From assembly GCA_914767885.1 (NCBI GenBank), contig CAJZBQ010000051.1, positions 752,001 through 816,000 of the forward strand: a stretch of 64,000 nucleotides of DNA, written 5' to 3'. The translations under genes were made by a program, and so were the position numbers. Positions 43,901 through 53,883 of this stretch are shown here, one piece after another. Positions within the stretch are counted from its first letter, which is position 1; each line of letters starts with the position of its first letter. The DNA is from Blepharisma stoltei. Lineage: Eukaryota; Ciliophora; Heterotrichea; Heterotrichida; Blepharismidae. The notes below the pieces were generated by a model, which saw nothing but the letters and a program-made list of their open reading frames with translations, ran no database searches and had not been told where the DNA came from.

Positions 43901-45698
43901 CATAATCCGGCCTCCCTGCTCTACCAAAAATCTGCTGCACATCTAAAACTCCAATATCTCTAAAATCTCCAGCATTTGTGTCATAAATTTCAGTTCCTTT
44001 AATAACTACACAATGTGCTGGCAAGTTAACACCCCATGCCAGAGTAGCTGTACACACAAGCACTTTAAGGTTCTTTTCCTTAAACAATTTTTCAGTCAAA
44101 TTTCTATCTTTTCTCAGCATACCAGCATTATGAATTCCAAACCCATGCTCAAAAAGATTTCTGAGATCTCTGTTTTTACTCTTTTCTACTTCTTTTTTAG
44201 ATGCCAAAGAATAGCAGCAATCAAAATCCCCAACTTCTCCATTGAGTACAGCTAGGTTAAGTAGCCCTTCTGCAGTTTTAATTGTGTCTCTTCTTGAATG
44301 CACGAAAACCATGACTTGTTGATCATTTCTGACCTGTTCTAAAACTTTGTCATAGCAGGCTTCCAGCATCATATTTTGCTGCTGCTGTTTATTTACAACA
44401 CTTTTCACAGATATGAATCTCTGCTCAAGTGGAACCGGTCTATAGCTTCCATCAAAATAAAAGCATGCATTATCTGGAACCCTCAAAAATGAAGCGACAT
44501 CATAATAGTTTGGCAAAGTTGCAGACAAAGCAACTATTCTGATGGATGACTGGGATGATTCAACTTGTCGAAGAGTTCTTGCAACCAAACTTTCAAGAAC
44601 TGGGCCTCTTTCATCATCTAGAAGATGGATTTCATCCAAAATTAGCAGTTTAACTAGAGGAGCTATGGACTCAGATTTCCTAGTAACCACATCCCACTTC
44701 TCAGGAGTTGTCACTATAATATGGGTTCTTGCCATTTCAATCCTTGTCAACTGCATATCTCCTGTCAGCTCCCTCACAAAGATTCCTAAATATTTAAGTC
44801 GAGAGCTAAATTTGTCAGTCACTTCTGCAGCAAGTGCTTTCATTGGAGCGACATAAATAATCTTGAATGGTTCTGAAATAGTCCCGTTTTCATCCATAGC
44901 GTTCTTAAGAACCCTCATAACAGCCATCAGGGCTATATTGGTTTTGCCTGCTCCAGTTGGAGCACTAACAAGGACATTATCATTTGTAAAATAAGTTGCT
45001 TCAAACACTTGGGTTTGCATCGGATTCAGGTGGGAAATCCCTGCAAATGCTGGCCTGCACCATTCTTCAAAAGCTTCAATAGGGATCAAATGATCTTTTG
45101 ACACTGCAGCTTTTGGAATTGCAGGCAGAACTTGTTCAGTATAGTACTTTTCTTGGATTTCATAAAGGGTGCTTGGCAGAGCCTTGTTTTGAAATCCGCT
45201 TCCCCCTTCAAGCTGGCTTGTAAACTGTTCCATATCTTCGTCTTCTTTAATCTGTTCTTCATTCTTCAAGAAATTCTCATCAAATCCTAAATCAAGCAGA
45301 ATCCCAGTGTCAGATTTTGTAGTGTTTTTGTTTCTTTTTGCCCCTTTTCTCATTTCTTTTTCAAATTGGATTTCGCTTTCTTTTTTGATGATGATATTGG
45401 ACGAAAATTTCCCTTTATCAGAAGGCTTTGTGGATTCTAATGCTTTTACAGATTTGACTATGGCTTCTCTACTTTCAAGCATTTTCCCGACAATTTCAAT
45501 GCAGTCAAAGCCTAGGAGGTCAACCAATTCACTTTGGATTTGGTCCAATGATTGATTTGATATAAGCATATTGAGAACTTTTAAAGCAATTTCTGGAGAT
45601 CTTAAGACATCAGGATTCAGAACTGTGGCTTGCATATAAAGATCTTTGAAAAGTTCCTTCTCCTTCGCCTGGTCTTTTGATGCACTTCCGATCTTCAT
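35365..45698 (-). CDS. ASCC3: ASCC3-type tandem Ski2-like helicase, one 4-kb IES and one retroposon
   Basis: Helicase of the ribosome-quality-control trigger complex and alkylation repair in other eukaryotes. Removing IES 39723-43788 and retroposon S8 (556 bp with one TSD) gives 1903 aa (human about 2200). Cassette 1: APTGAGKT near residue 250, DEIHLL near 355, LSATLPNY, GRAGRP; Sec63 unit near 650-960. Cassette 2: APTGSGKT near 1110, DEIHLL near 1210, STALAN, MMGRAGRP; second Sec63 unit to the C-terminus, ending SYVGLDQQYALK. ASCC3 rather than Brr2: QIFGRAGRP, RHNEDNLNEEL and the STALAN motif fit ASCC3. TGA reads as Trp in GYWIWVDDGHD near 38680. Confidence 0.92.
36439..36984. mobile_element. 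Dimeric SINE-like retroposon S8 in ASCC3, 10-bp TSD
   Basis: Flanked by taagacctgt at 36429-36438 and 36985-36994. Two related halves (about 36470-36690 and 36760-36940) share the runs cgaagagggaag and ctctgtc on the minus strand. Removal restores EFLTGLIDSVLGKLAE. No TA requirement is apparent beyond the TSD itself. Confidence 0.85.
40300..41000 (+). pseudogene. Decayed OTU-type cysteine protease inside the ASCC3 IES
   Basis: An N-terminal piece (MPIAVSESSAGFSDYDENN...) runs into a stop after RIRILN; one frame over, KLVPIKGDVNCLYRAISYIL continues with the OTU Asp-x-x-Cys catalytic block (GDVNC). After further stops, YEYANKLKRNGFWGGDIELC and VASELFGIAINIYFD follow (TGA as Trp), the second OTU block. 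The His motif is not visible and is replaced by a run of Ile codons from an (ATC)n repeat. OTU proteases occur in several transposon families; here the gene is broken. Confidence 0.65.
40876..40911. repeat. (ATC)n microsatellite
   Basis: About eleven ATC units, inside the decayed OTU region of the ASCC3 IES. Confidence 0.95.
41394..41726 (-). CDS. Acidic ORF of unknown function inside the ASCC3 IES (110 aa)
   Basis: ATG at 41724-41726, reading TGA as Trp (GNGMWERACAS), to TAA 41394. Strongly Asp/Glu-rich: DDVLDDVMDYFMDDYEDEEE. Downstream on the same strand are Lys-rich fragments with stops. It may belong to the transposon that also encoded the OTU protein. A chance ORF is possible in view of the low complexity. 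Confidence 0.35.
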
Positions 45699-46115
45699 GG
45701 ACCATTTTTTGGACTTTTGTCACATCTTTATATTATTTTAGCTTCACAAAAATCTATCAAAGAAATGTCGTTGATAAGATGATATCAGAAATGGCTTGAG
45801 CAATATGCTTAATAGTTATTGAAAACTTAATCGATACTTATAGGCAGATATTAATAATATTTTTGAATAATTAAAGAAGGTTTATTAGTATTCCTATCAA
45901 AAACAATAACTATCTTTATGATTTTCTTAACTAATTATTTTCATAGTCTTTTTGCGCTATAAATGGCATTATATTAATTAATGACGGTTTGTAAGCTTAT
46001 TGCATATTTACATTCAATTATAGAGGCTCTTATTGGTGATTTGTCTTTTTCGGTAGATTGAAGGAGAAAAACTGCCAATTTTGGGCATCAAAAATTTCCC
46101 TTCGCTATATAAAAA
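45699..46115. other. AT-rich intergenic stretch, nothing recognised
   Basis: Between the ASCC3 start and the TTLL stop, same strand. No ORF, inverted repeat or duplication seen. Confidence 0.5.
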
Positions 46116-48519
46116 TTACGAGAATAAAAAGTCTTCGTCCAGTAAATCTGCAGCAATGACAGATTTAATTTGCATTGGTTGTTCCTGAAATCCAAGTGTT
46201 CGCTTCATATTTTCAAAAATTCTTTTTTCCTTTAAAATATCATCTAGTCTAGCATTTCGAGGAGACTCGTGTCTTTTTTTATTTTTTAGTTTCATTGGAT
46301 TTTTTTCTAAATATATAGCTAAGTCAATAGTAGGTGTTGGAGGCTTAGGACTAAAATCAATTGTTGACTGTTCTAATCTGAAGCAAGGGTCAGGAGCAGC
46401 TTGGGTTGTCATTATATATTCTTTTTTTGGAATTTGTGAAAGTCTTTCAAACACATTAGGACTAGCAGCTCTTCGATCATCACTATTGCCAATCGGAGAA
46501 TACGCAACAGAGGAGCTTCTATTTGCGGATTTTACTTTTGGGGTTATTTTTACTGCTTTTTTAATTCCATTGTTTTCCATTGTTAGAGGTCTATCTTCTT
46601 CTTTTTTTAGAGCTGTTTTTCTCCCAGTTGACTCTACTCAAATATTTTTTGCAGATTCAATAAACTTTTCGTAATCTTTTTCTTTATGATCGGGGTAAAT
46701 TTGTTGGAAGCTTCCTAAGTGCGATTTTTCTCACCTATCTCGTTTTGATTGTGCTCTGAGTATTTCTTCTTTTTTCTGGTCTTTAAAATCGGCGTTCTTT
46801 TTTCCTAGCGCTCTTTTTAAGATGTCTTGCCTTTGTTTCGAGAGATATATTTTTTTATTGTCTGTGTTGATATTTAAAAGTGTCATTGCTTCGCTTATGA
46901 CTTGAAATTTTATTTTCCAGTCCAATGGAGAATCTGTAGTAAACGAAGGAGAATGGTTGACTTCTAGAAGTCATGGCTTCAGTTTCTTATCTAAAATTAC
47001 CTTATTTTAGATGAATTTGAGATTTATTTTTCTTCTTTAGAGATTATTTTGAATTTATTTGCATAGGAATATATCAAATCCTAGTATTTCAAAGCACATA
47101 CCATTAAAAGGATCGTCGGGTTGGCAAGCTCGATAAGTGTGGGATAGGAATGGCTGGACAGAGCAAAGAGTTTTTATAATAATTTCTTTAATATCTTCCC
47201 ACAGTTTTGCTGTATTATGCCCCATCTCTTCAAGCAACTTCATAGTTGCTGTCAAACTTCGCTTATGTCCAATGTCATCATTTGCAGGGTCTTCATTGAA
47301 CACAAAATTTTCACTATTCTTGTTAATTGCATAATTAGTTAAATGCATACACTGTTTAGCTAAATTCTGACCTGAAGGTTTTACATATGATTCTGTGGCA
47401 AATCTTGCAAGCCCTTCTTTATGCAAATATATTCTAAGAGGATCGCAGCCTGCAACCAAGACATAAAGTCTCAAGTCAAATTTCAAGCCTTCGATTAAAA
47501 ATGGATGCTTCAGATATTCTTGTACAACATATCGGTCATCTTGTTCAAAAACATCCAGATTTTTTGTGAGAAAAATTCCTCTTCCTTGGCAACTTGCTTC
47601 TGGCTTGACAATGTAATCTTAATTAGCTATAACGCTTTACATCCACTACGGGGTAGCCAAATCCAGAGCTGCCACCATATTTATCCACGTGTCGGGTCCA
47701 TGGACCGCTGGATCGACTCACTTTAATATCAGGGCACGGGGTAAGTACGGCGTTCCGGCTTCGACGGGCTTCGCTGCCGCCATGGCTTTATTCCGACTCA
47801 GCTCCTGCGCGTGTTCCGCCTAGGGGTCCACCTCCTCGGGCGTGCTGAGGGGGTAAAGACCTGAGCTCTTGATCGCACTGGGAGCAGTTCTTTGGTTATC
47901 TCCAAAGTTAAACCGCTATTGCTGTGCAGAAGTTCTCGAGGTAAAACCCAACCCCATAAATAAAAATGTTTGAGTGGGAGAAAATTAGCGGAGCTAATTT
48001 CGCTTGAAGCAAAAGCCATTTTATTTATGCTTCTGGCTTGACAATGTAAACTTTATTTTTGGAGATTAGGCTTTGGTTTCTTAAGTCTGAGAGCTCTGAA
48101 GGTATAAGCCAAGTTTTAGGATAAAAACAATAGTCTTCAGAGTAAAGTTTTCTCATTTTATTGAGGTTCTTCCCTAAAAAGTTTTTTCTCGCTAAAGAAT
48201 ACATCCCAGGAAAGTGATTTATTTTTTGGTAAGGCTTCATTTGTAAGAGTTTTTCTGGCTGGACAGCACCGTCAGTTCAGAAAAGGTCTCAGTTAAGATT
48301 ATCGTCTTTGAAGTCGAGCCTTCATTGAAAAAACTCTTTCGCGACTCTTTTAACAACATCGTATTTTGTACAGGAAACGTTCACAATAACCTTTCTCTTA
48401 GTTTTAAGCTTGGATTTTATTGGAGGAAGTGACTCTTTGATTTCCTCTTCTTGGTCTGATTCAGGACACGCTCTTGTTTCTTCTTCCCAAGAAGCCAGTT
48501 CTTCTTTGCTGCCAATCAT
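46116..48519 (-). CDS. Tubulin tyrosine ligase-like protein (TTLL6/9/13-type), one IES and one retroposon
   Basis: TTLL enzymes add glutamate or glycine to tubulin tails in cilia. 632 aa after removing IES 46992-47063 and retroposon S9 (433 bp with one TSD). An acidic N-terminus is followed by FFQWRLDFKDDN, INHFPGMYSLARKNFLGKNL, YIVKPEASCQGRGIFLTKN (ATP-grasp), VVQEYL, FDLRLYVLV, HLTNYAINKNSENF, GFDIFLDKKLKPWLLEVNHS and SPSFTTDSPLD. These match polyglutamylase-type TTLLs. Several TGA codons read as Trp (FFQW, LNWDLFW, KPW, DRWEKS). The C-terminal 150 residues are low complexity. Start ATG 48519 (MIGSKEELAS). Confidence 0.88.
46992..47063. mobile_element. IES in the TTLL gene (72 bp)
   Basis: TA at 46992-46993 and 47064-47065. 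Removal joins GFDIFL to DKKLKPWLLEVN, the conserved active-site strand. Contains stops and is AT-rich. Confidence 0.85.
47617..48027 (-). mobile_element. SINE-like retroposon S9 in TTLL, 22-bp TSD
   Basis: A perfect 22-bp direct repeat at 47595-47616 and 48028-48049 (reading YIVKPEA in the host). Minus-strand start is ataaaatggc, 3' end gtggatgtaaagcg. Homologous to S2, with about 175 extra internal bases (roughly 47735-47900). Confidence 0.9.
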
Positions 48520-48661
48520 AATTTTGGAATCAAATTAATTAGAGATTTTTTGCAGTTTTTATACAAATGGTGAAATAATTCACGAAAAATGAGCGCTTAG
48601 TAATTGCTTGTTCGTATAAAAATAAAGCTATTATGCAAAAATTAATTTAATTTTGCCATGT

Positions 48662-51600
48662 TTACGATTTATCAGGAGATAAGGTTCGCTTAATAATTTT
48701 TCGAGATCGAATTCCTCTTGGAGTATGTGCTTTTATTGGTGAAAGACTCTTTTTAGACTTATTTGTTGAAATATTTGAGGGGCTCTTGCTTTCAAACAAA
48801 AATTTTAAGTCATTTTCGTTATTTCGTATCTTTCGCTTGCATTCTTCAAGGTTTTTTTCGAGTGTTTTTATTTCCTCATCTTTAGAGACGATTTCTTTTT
48901 TAAGCTGAGCTGTCTCTTCTGCAACTAGTATTCTCTCTCTGAGCTTCTCATTTATTATTGTAAATGATGTTGGCGGTTTTTCGGTTTTTGACTGAAAGCT
49001 TTCTTTCAATTTTAATATTTCTACTTCAAGTTGATGAATTTTTTGTTCTAGCTCGTTAATAATAATATCTTTCTCATGAATTTGTTCCTTAAGAGAAATC
49101 TCGTTTTCAATATTTTCTTCTTGCTCAAGCTCTTCTTTCGTATCCAATTCGTTGCTCTTAGCACTTTCATAATTTTCTAATATTTGCTCTAATTCGTTTT
49201 CTAATAGTTTAATTTTCTCTTTGAGTTCAAGGCTCTTTTGAACTTCACTCTCAAAATTCTCTTGAAGCCTCTTAATTTCGCTTCTTACTCCCCTCCCATC
49301 CTTTATCGAACGATTGACTGTAAAAATTCCTAAAAATTGGGAAAATTAACCCCCATCCTTGATCGAACGATTTTCATATCATGCAAATTTTTATATATAT
49401 AAAAATATATTGGCTATCAAAAGCTTGGGAAGATATACATAATGAAGTTGTTTTCAGAAGCTTTGAGACGACATAAAGCTACACAGTCAACTATCTGAAG
49501 TGATTTAGTCATTAGCCTAGGCTTAAAAAACTCAATAATCTAATAAATAGAGATTTCTTTAAAATTTTAAAAAAATAATTTTTAATTCAATTAGGAATAA
49601 ATTAAAATTTTAACAGTTTAAAGTGGTAACTAATATAATCAAAATATTAAAAACTGTATTTTTATGAAATTAATTCAATTTTTTGCTGTAAAAAGAATTA
49701 TTAAATACTCTTAACCCTCTTATTTAAAAACACACAATTAAAATGGCGAGCCATCCGACCCGTCCTTCTCCTGTACCCTTATGGACTACGGGTTTAAGAA
49801 GTAAACGGGGCCTGGATATTGTGTCCAGGGTGGGTTTTTTACCTTGGTCGGGATACCACGACAAGGTTTTTTTACCTCTCATAAAGACGAGAAGACCAGA
49901 GCCGCAGAATCAGGAGTCAAACTTCAGGACTAGAAGGAAAGTGAGGAAGCTTGTAGTAGAGCTTGGGGACCTGAAGGAGATTCCGGGAGGCTACTTTTCC
50001 CCCTCCCCAGAAAGGACGGCGCCGGATCACTAGACCCTGATCAATGGAGTACCTGGGTGAGTCTCCCTGTCAGATGGCGACGTCACCATTTTTTGGTGAC
50101 GTCGACAGAAAATGGAGTGAGCTACAGAGCCGGTGCATAGGGCGCAAGCTTGAAGCTGGCAGTGCTGGGTAGAGGCTGAAATAAACCTCCGTGACCCGCT
50201 AAAACTAATTAATCTAATCTAATCTAATCTAATCTTATTTAAAAGTAAATAAAAAAAAAATATATATATATATATTTTTTTTTATTTTATATATAAAATT
50301 TTTTTTTTTCCCAAAAAAAATTTTTTTAAACCCCCATCCTTGATCGAAAGATTGCGAGCCGTTCGATCAAGAATGGTGGGGAGTTAGTGTAATTTCATTT
50401 TCAAGATTGCAGCGCTTTGCTTCAGAAGTATCAAATTTTAATGATTCTACCAAAGCCTTCAAATCTTTAATTTGCTTTTCATAAAGTGCCTTCAATATTG
50501 TTTCACCATGGCTGAAGTGTACTTCTTTGTTAACTATTTCTTGCTTATACTGTTCTTTTAGTCTCTTGATTTCTTCTTTATAGCTCTCTTCCTGCTCTCT
50601 GAGAAGTCTTTCAGTTTCATTCATGGCAAGTATCTTTAAGTTTTCAACTTCTTTTTGGAAGAGTTCATTAAGATCCTTCTTTTTTTTTTTAAACGCTAAT
50701 TTCTTATTGATTAAGATCTGGTTTTTCTCTTCAATGACTCTTGAGTTTCTTATTTCAACATCTTGTAATATATTCTGGACTAGTTTTTCATTCTGAAGTT
50801 CGCTTATTCGCTCCGATTTACAAAGAACAATATTACATTCATTTTTGTGTTAAAAGTTTGAAAAATTTAAGGGAATAAAAGGATAGATCAAATATTTTAT
50901 TTAGAAATTTTTAATTATAATTGAAGGACTCAAAAAAAAAAATAACTTTAGGAAGTATCTGCTGTTTTAGTTCGCTATTAACTTGTGGAGCTAGTAAGTG
51001 TTGCTTTTCTTTTTCACCAATGATGTCAATAAGGACTTGTTTTTCCGTTGAAACCATATCTTTTGCTTTTTTGATTTCATTTTCATAAAAATGCTGGTTT
51101 TCCTTAATCTTTCTTTCGCAAGTTTTCTTCAATTGTTTTCTCTTTGCTTTCTGAACTAGCAGAACTTTTGTTATTTCATGTCTTATACGATCACCCATTT
51201 CACTTTCAAGCATTGCAATTTGTTCATTTAGCACCTTGAATGTAGTTTTTGACTGGACCTGAGTGACTTTTTCTTTAATTGTAGACGTGTCAAGTTTATT
51301 TTGTATCTCTTCTGCCTTGCTCTCTGCGAATTCTGCTTCTCGCTTTTTCAGTTCCATTTCTCTTCTCAGGGCTTCAATTTCTAGCTTTACTTGATCATTT
51401 TGCTCAGACAGAACGTTAATTTCGTTTTGAAAAGCTGATTTCTGAGCATAAAAGAGCCCTTCTTGTTTGCTGAGTTGCTCATTTTTTTCCAAAATCCTGT
51501 CAACATATCATTTTCTATTTTCACTATGCCTTTGCTGAAAATGAGCCTCAAGAATTTTTTCTTTTTCAGCGTGCTTTTTCTTTAAATCATTTATTTGATC

Positions 51601-53278
51601 TTCGCATTCTGTTTGGCACTTCTTTATAGCTGCAGAATGCTCATTTTTTAAAGAGTTTATTTCATTATTGTGCTCAGAGGTTAGTTTTTGAAAGAGCTGC
51701 TTTTGAGCACGGTCTGCCTCTTCTTGAGTTTCTTTTAATTTCAACAAAAGATTGTCGACTGTTTCTTTTAAAATTAAAATATGCTTATCATTTTTGGATA
51801 AAGCATCTGCAGTTTGTTCTCTTACTCCTTACTTGGCTATAGAAAAACTTGTTTTAGAATGATAGTTTAAGTCATGTTTTTTTTTTAATAAAAACATTTC
51901 TCTAATAAATGAGTTAATTCTTTTTCTTTTTCAAAAAGTTTGACTTTTACAGAAATTTCTTGCTGTTTAGCATCCAATTCCTGTTTAGTATGCAAAAATC
52001 TTTGATTTAATTGCTGCATTTTCAATAGAACTTTCTCTATTTGCAATGATTTCTTTTTAATTTGATCTTCAAGTTTCGCCTCCTGGGCTTGAGATCGTTC
52101 TTTGAATTGAGAAAACTCGCTACTAAACTCCCCCCTCCGTGAGAGAACAAAACCGTTAGAAAAATCCCTATTTTTTGCCCAAAAACCAACCCTCCGTGAG
52201 TCAACAAAAATTTTTTTAATAGAAAAAATTTTTATGGAAAAAAAATTTTGATATATAAGCGATAATTAGTATAATGAAATCTAGAGCTAATTCTGTTTAA
52301 TTTTAAACGAATTGCTTTTTAAAACTTAAATTTTGTAAATTAAATTAATATTTGCTTTCCAATTTTTTGCGAATTAGGAATTTTTTAAATTTCGAAAAAA
52401 AAAATTTTTTCATAAAATTTATATATAAATTTTTTAAAAAAAAAAAAAAATTAACCGTGAGTGAACAAAATTTTTTTGTTCACTCAGGGAGGGGGGGGAG
52501 TAAGCTGCGCATATTGATCTTCAGTCTTATTACTTTTTAATTGAAGATCGCAGATTTGTTGCTGAGCTTCTTCGTATTTTTTTGAGATCAAAGAGTTTTC
52601 CTCTTCAACTTTTGAAAGCCTTAATTTGGTATGATCAGCCAAGTTTTGAAGGCTTTCTTTTTCTTTTAGTACTGATTGGAGCCTTGCTTGAGTCAAATTT
52701 AAAATTTCTTTCAAGTCATTGAATTTTGAATCGTGAGACCTCAAACTAAAAAGTCGGTCCTCATCAAGTCATCTAGGTGTTTCTTTGCTCAAATCATGAT
52801 TGTGCTTGTTTACAGCTTCATGGGTTCTTGCCCTGAAAAGTTCAGCCTTATCGTCATTAGAAATTAATTCAGAATTTTGGCGAAACTGCAGCAGCTCTAT
52901 AGATGGAGGAATTGATAATGAACTCCCACTATGTTGAAGTTTAATTTCATACTCACTGATTCGACGTTCATAATCTCTTCTTAAAAGCTGAATTTGTTGC
53001 TGATTTTCAGAAATTTGCTTTTCAAGCTCCAGCTCATGATTTTTTATTTCCAGTTTATACATCGCGAGTGATTTATTTGAGCCTGGACCTTGAGTTTGTA
53101 GCCTGTTTATCAAAGATTCAATAGCTACAATACTTTCTCTCCCTGAAGGATCAGTTGAAATAATTTCTTTGAGATTCAGATTTTCTGAGCCAGATTCAAG
53201 CCGATAGATAAAGTTTTTTAGTTTAAATAAGTTATTTTTCAGGTCCTTTACAGTATCTTGCTTCTGGCTATTCTCCAT
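48662..53278 (-). CDS. Large coiled-coil protein (982 aa), four IESs
   Basis: After removing IESs at 49285, 50829, 51823 and 52124, the gene is exactly 983 codons. Two TGA codons (near 51505 and 52766) read as Trp. Nearly the whole protein is heptad-rich coiled coil (for example LENELEQILENYESAKSNEL and KKEIVSKDEEIKTLEKNLEE), with a Ser/Lys/Arg-rich C-terminus (TPRGIRSRKIIKRTLSPDKS). It resembles basal-body or centrosomal coiled-coil proteins but no specific family can be named. N-terminus MENSQKQDTVKDLKNNLFK. The poly-A tract at about 50681-50691 is in frame. Confidence 0.7.
49285..50383. mobile_element. CTCCC-family IES with a nested retroposon (1099 bp, TTA)
   Basis: TTA at 49285-49287 and 50384-50386. 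Ends ctcccctcccatcctt and the inverted aatggtggggag. The sequence ccccatccttgatcgaa recurs inside near both ends. Removal joins ENEITL to RSEIKRLQENF. Confidence 0.85.
49730..50232 (+). mobile_element. Retroposon S10 nested in the coiled-coil gene IES, 12-bp TSD
   Basis: Flanked by tcttatttaaaa at 49718-49729 and 50233-50244. Starts aattaaaatggcg and ends in five to six AATCT units. Its 3' 200 bp match S5 and its 5' 60 bp match S1. The internal ORF 49743-50033 appears to be a shadow. Confidence 0.88.
50829..50940. mobile_element. IES in the coiled-coil gene (112 bp, AATA)
   Basis: aata at 50829-50832 and 50941-50944. Removal gives LPKVIVLCKSERISEL in frame. Confidence 0.8.
51823..51902. mobile_element. 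IES in the coiled-coil gene (80 bp)
   Basis: TA at 51823-51824 and 51903-51904. Joins KELTHLL to REQTADALSK; other TA pairs shift frame or create a stop. Confidence 0.75.
52124..52500. mobile_element. CTCCC-family IES in the coiled-coil gene (377 bp, TAA)
   Basis: TAA at 52124-52126 and 52501-52503. Same sequence organisation as 31395-31759, including ctccgtgag repeats and gttcactca at the right end. Removal joins DQYAQL to SSEFSQFKER. Confidence 0.88.
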
Positions 53279-53484
53279 GATATGTAGTTTGAATTTATAT
53301 GTTAAATGACTTTATATTTTATAAATAAGCTATTAGTGAACTTTTAAAATAACTGTTTTATTGCTAATTATTTGTAATTTAATAGTCTAAAGCAGAAAAG
53401 TTTCCTAGATTGCTTGTGAAATGCTTAAAAATAATTGCTGCTTCATTCAAGGTAATTTTAATTTGAAGAAGATTTATATTTATT

Positions 53485-53778
53485 ATGGAAGCTCTAAAAA
53501 AGCATATTCGCTACGAAGTATTTGGCCACGTTCAGGGTGTCTTTTTCAGAAAGTACACTAAAACCCAGGCACAAAAGCTTGGACTCACAGGATGGGTAGA
53601 AAATACACCACGAGGAACTGTCATTGGAGAAGCTGAAGGTCCATCTGATAAAATAGAAGAATTTAAACATTGGTTGAGAAACATTGGATCTCCTAAGTCG
53701 CGAATTGATGATCTCAGAATAACAAATGAAACAGATATTTCTCAATTGAAGTTTCATTCGTTCTCAGTAAAAAAGTAA
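53485..53778 (+). CDS. ACYP: Acylphosphatase
   Basis: 97 aa, the usual family size. Hydrolyses acyl phosphates. GHVQGVFFRKYT contains the catalytic Arg and GWVENTPRGTV the catalytic Asn, both in the right order, followed by a family-like IEEFKHWL and FSVKK ending. ATG at 53485 (MEALKKHIRYEVFG). It lies divergently from the coiled-coil gene (206 bp) and converges with the kinesin gene. No insertion. Confidence 0.95.
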   Translation: MEALKKHIRYEVFGHVQGVFFRKYTKTQAQKLGLTGWVENTPRGTVIGEAEGPSDKIEEFKHWLRNIGSPKSRIDDLRITNETDISQLKFHSFSVKK

Positions 53779-53883
53779 TAAATAATCAAGTCTTGTTCCT
53801 AAACAATATTAAATACTTCGAAATATCAATTATTACATAAATAAGTTTGGATAAAAAATTAAATATTTATTAAACTCATATAT

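Noticed and set aside
49743-50033. 96-aa ORF in the coiled-coil gene IES
   Set aside because: Lies wholly in retroposon S10 and has no recognisable protein features.
50681-50691. Frameshift at a poly-T tract in the coiled-coil gene
   Set aside because: Recounting the A tract (minus strand) gives KKKKKDLNELF in frame; gene length is an exact multiple of three.
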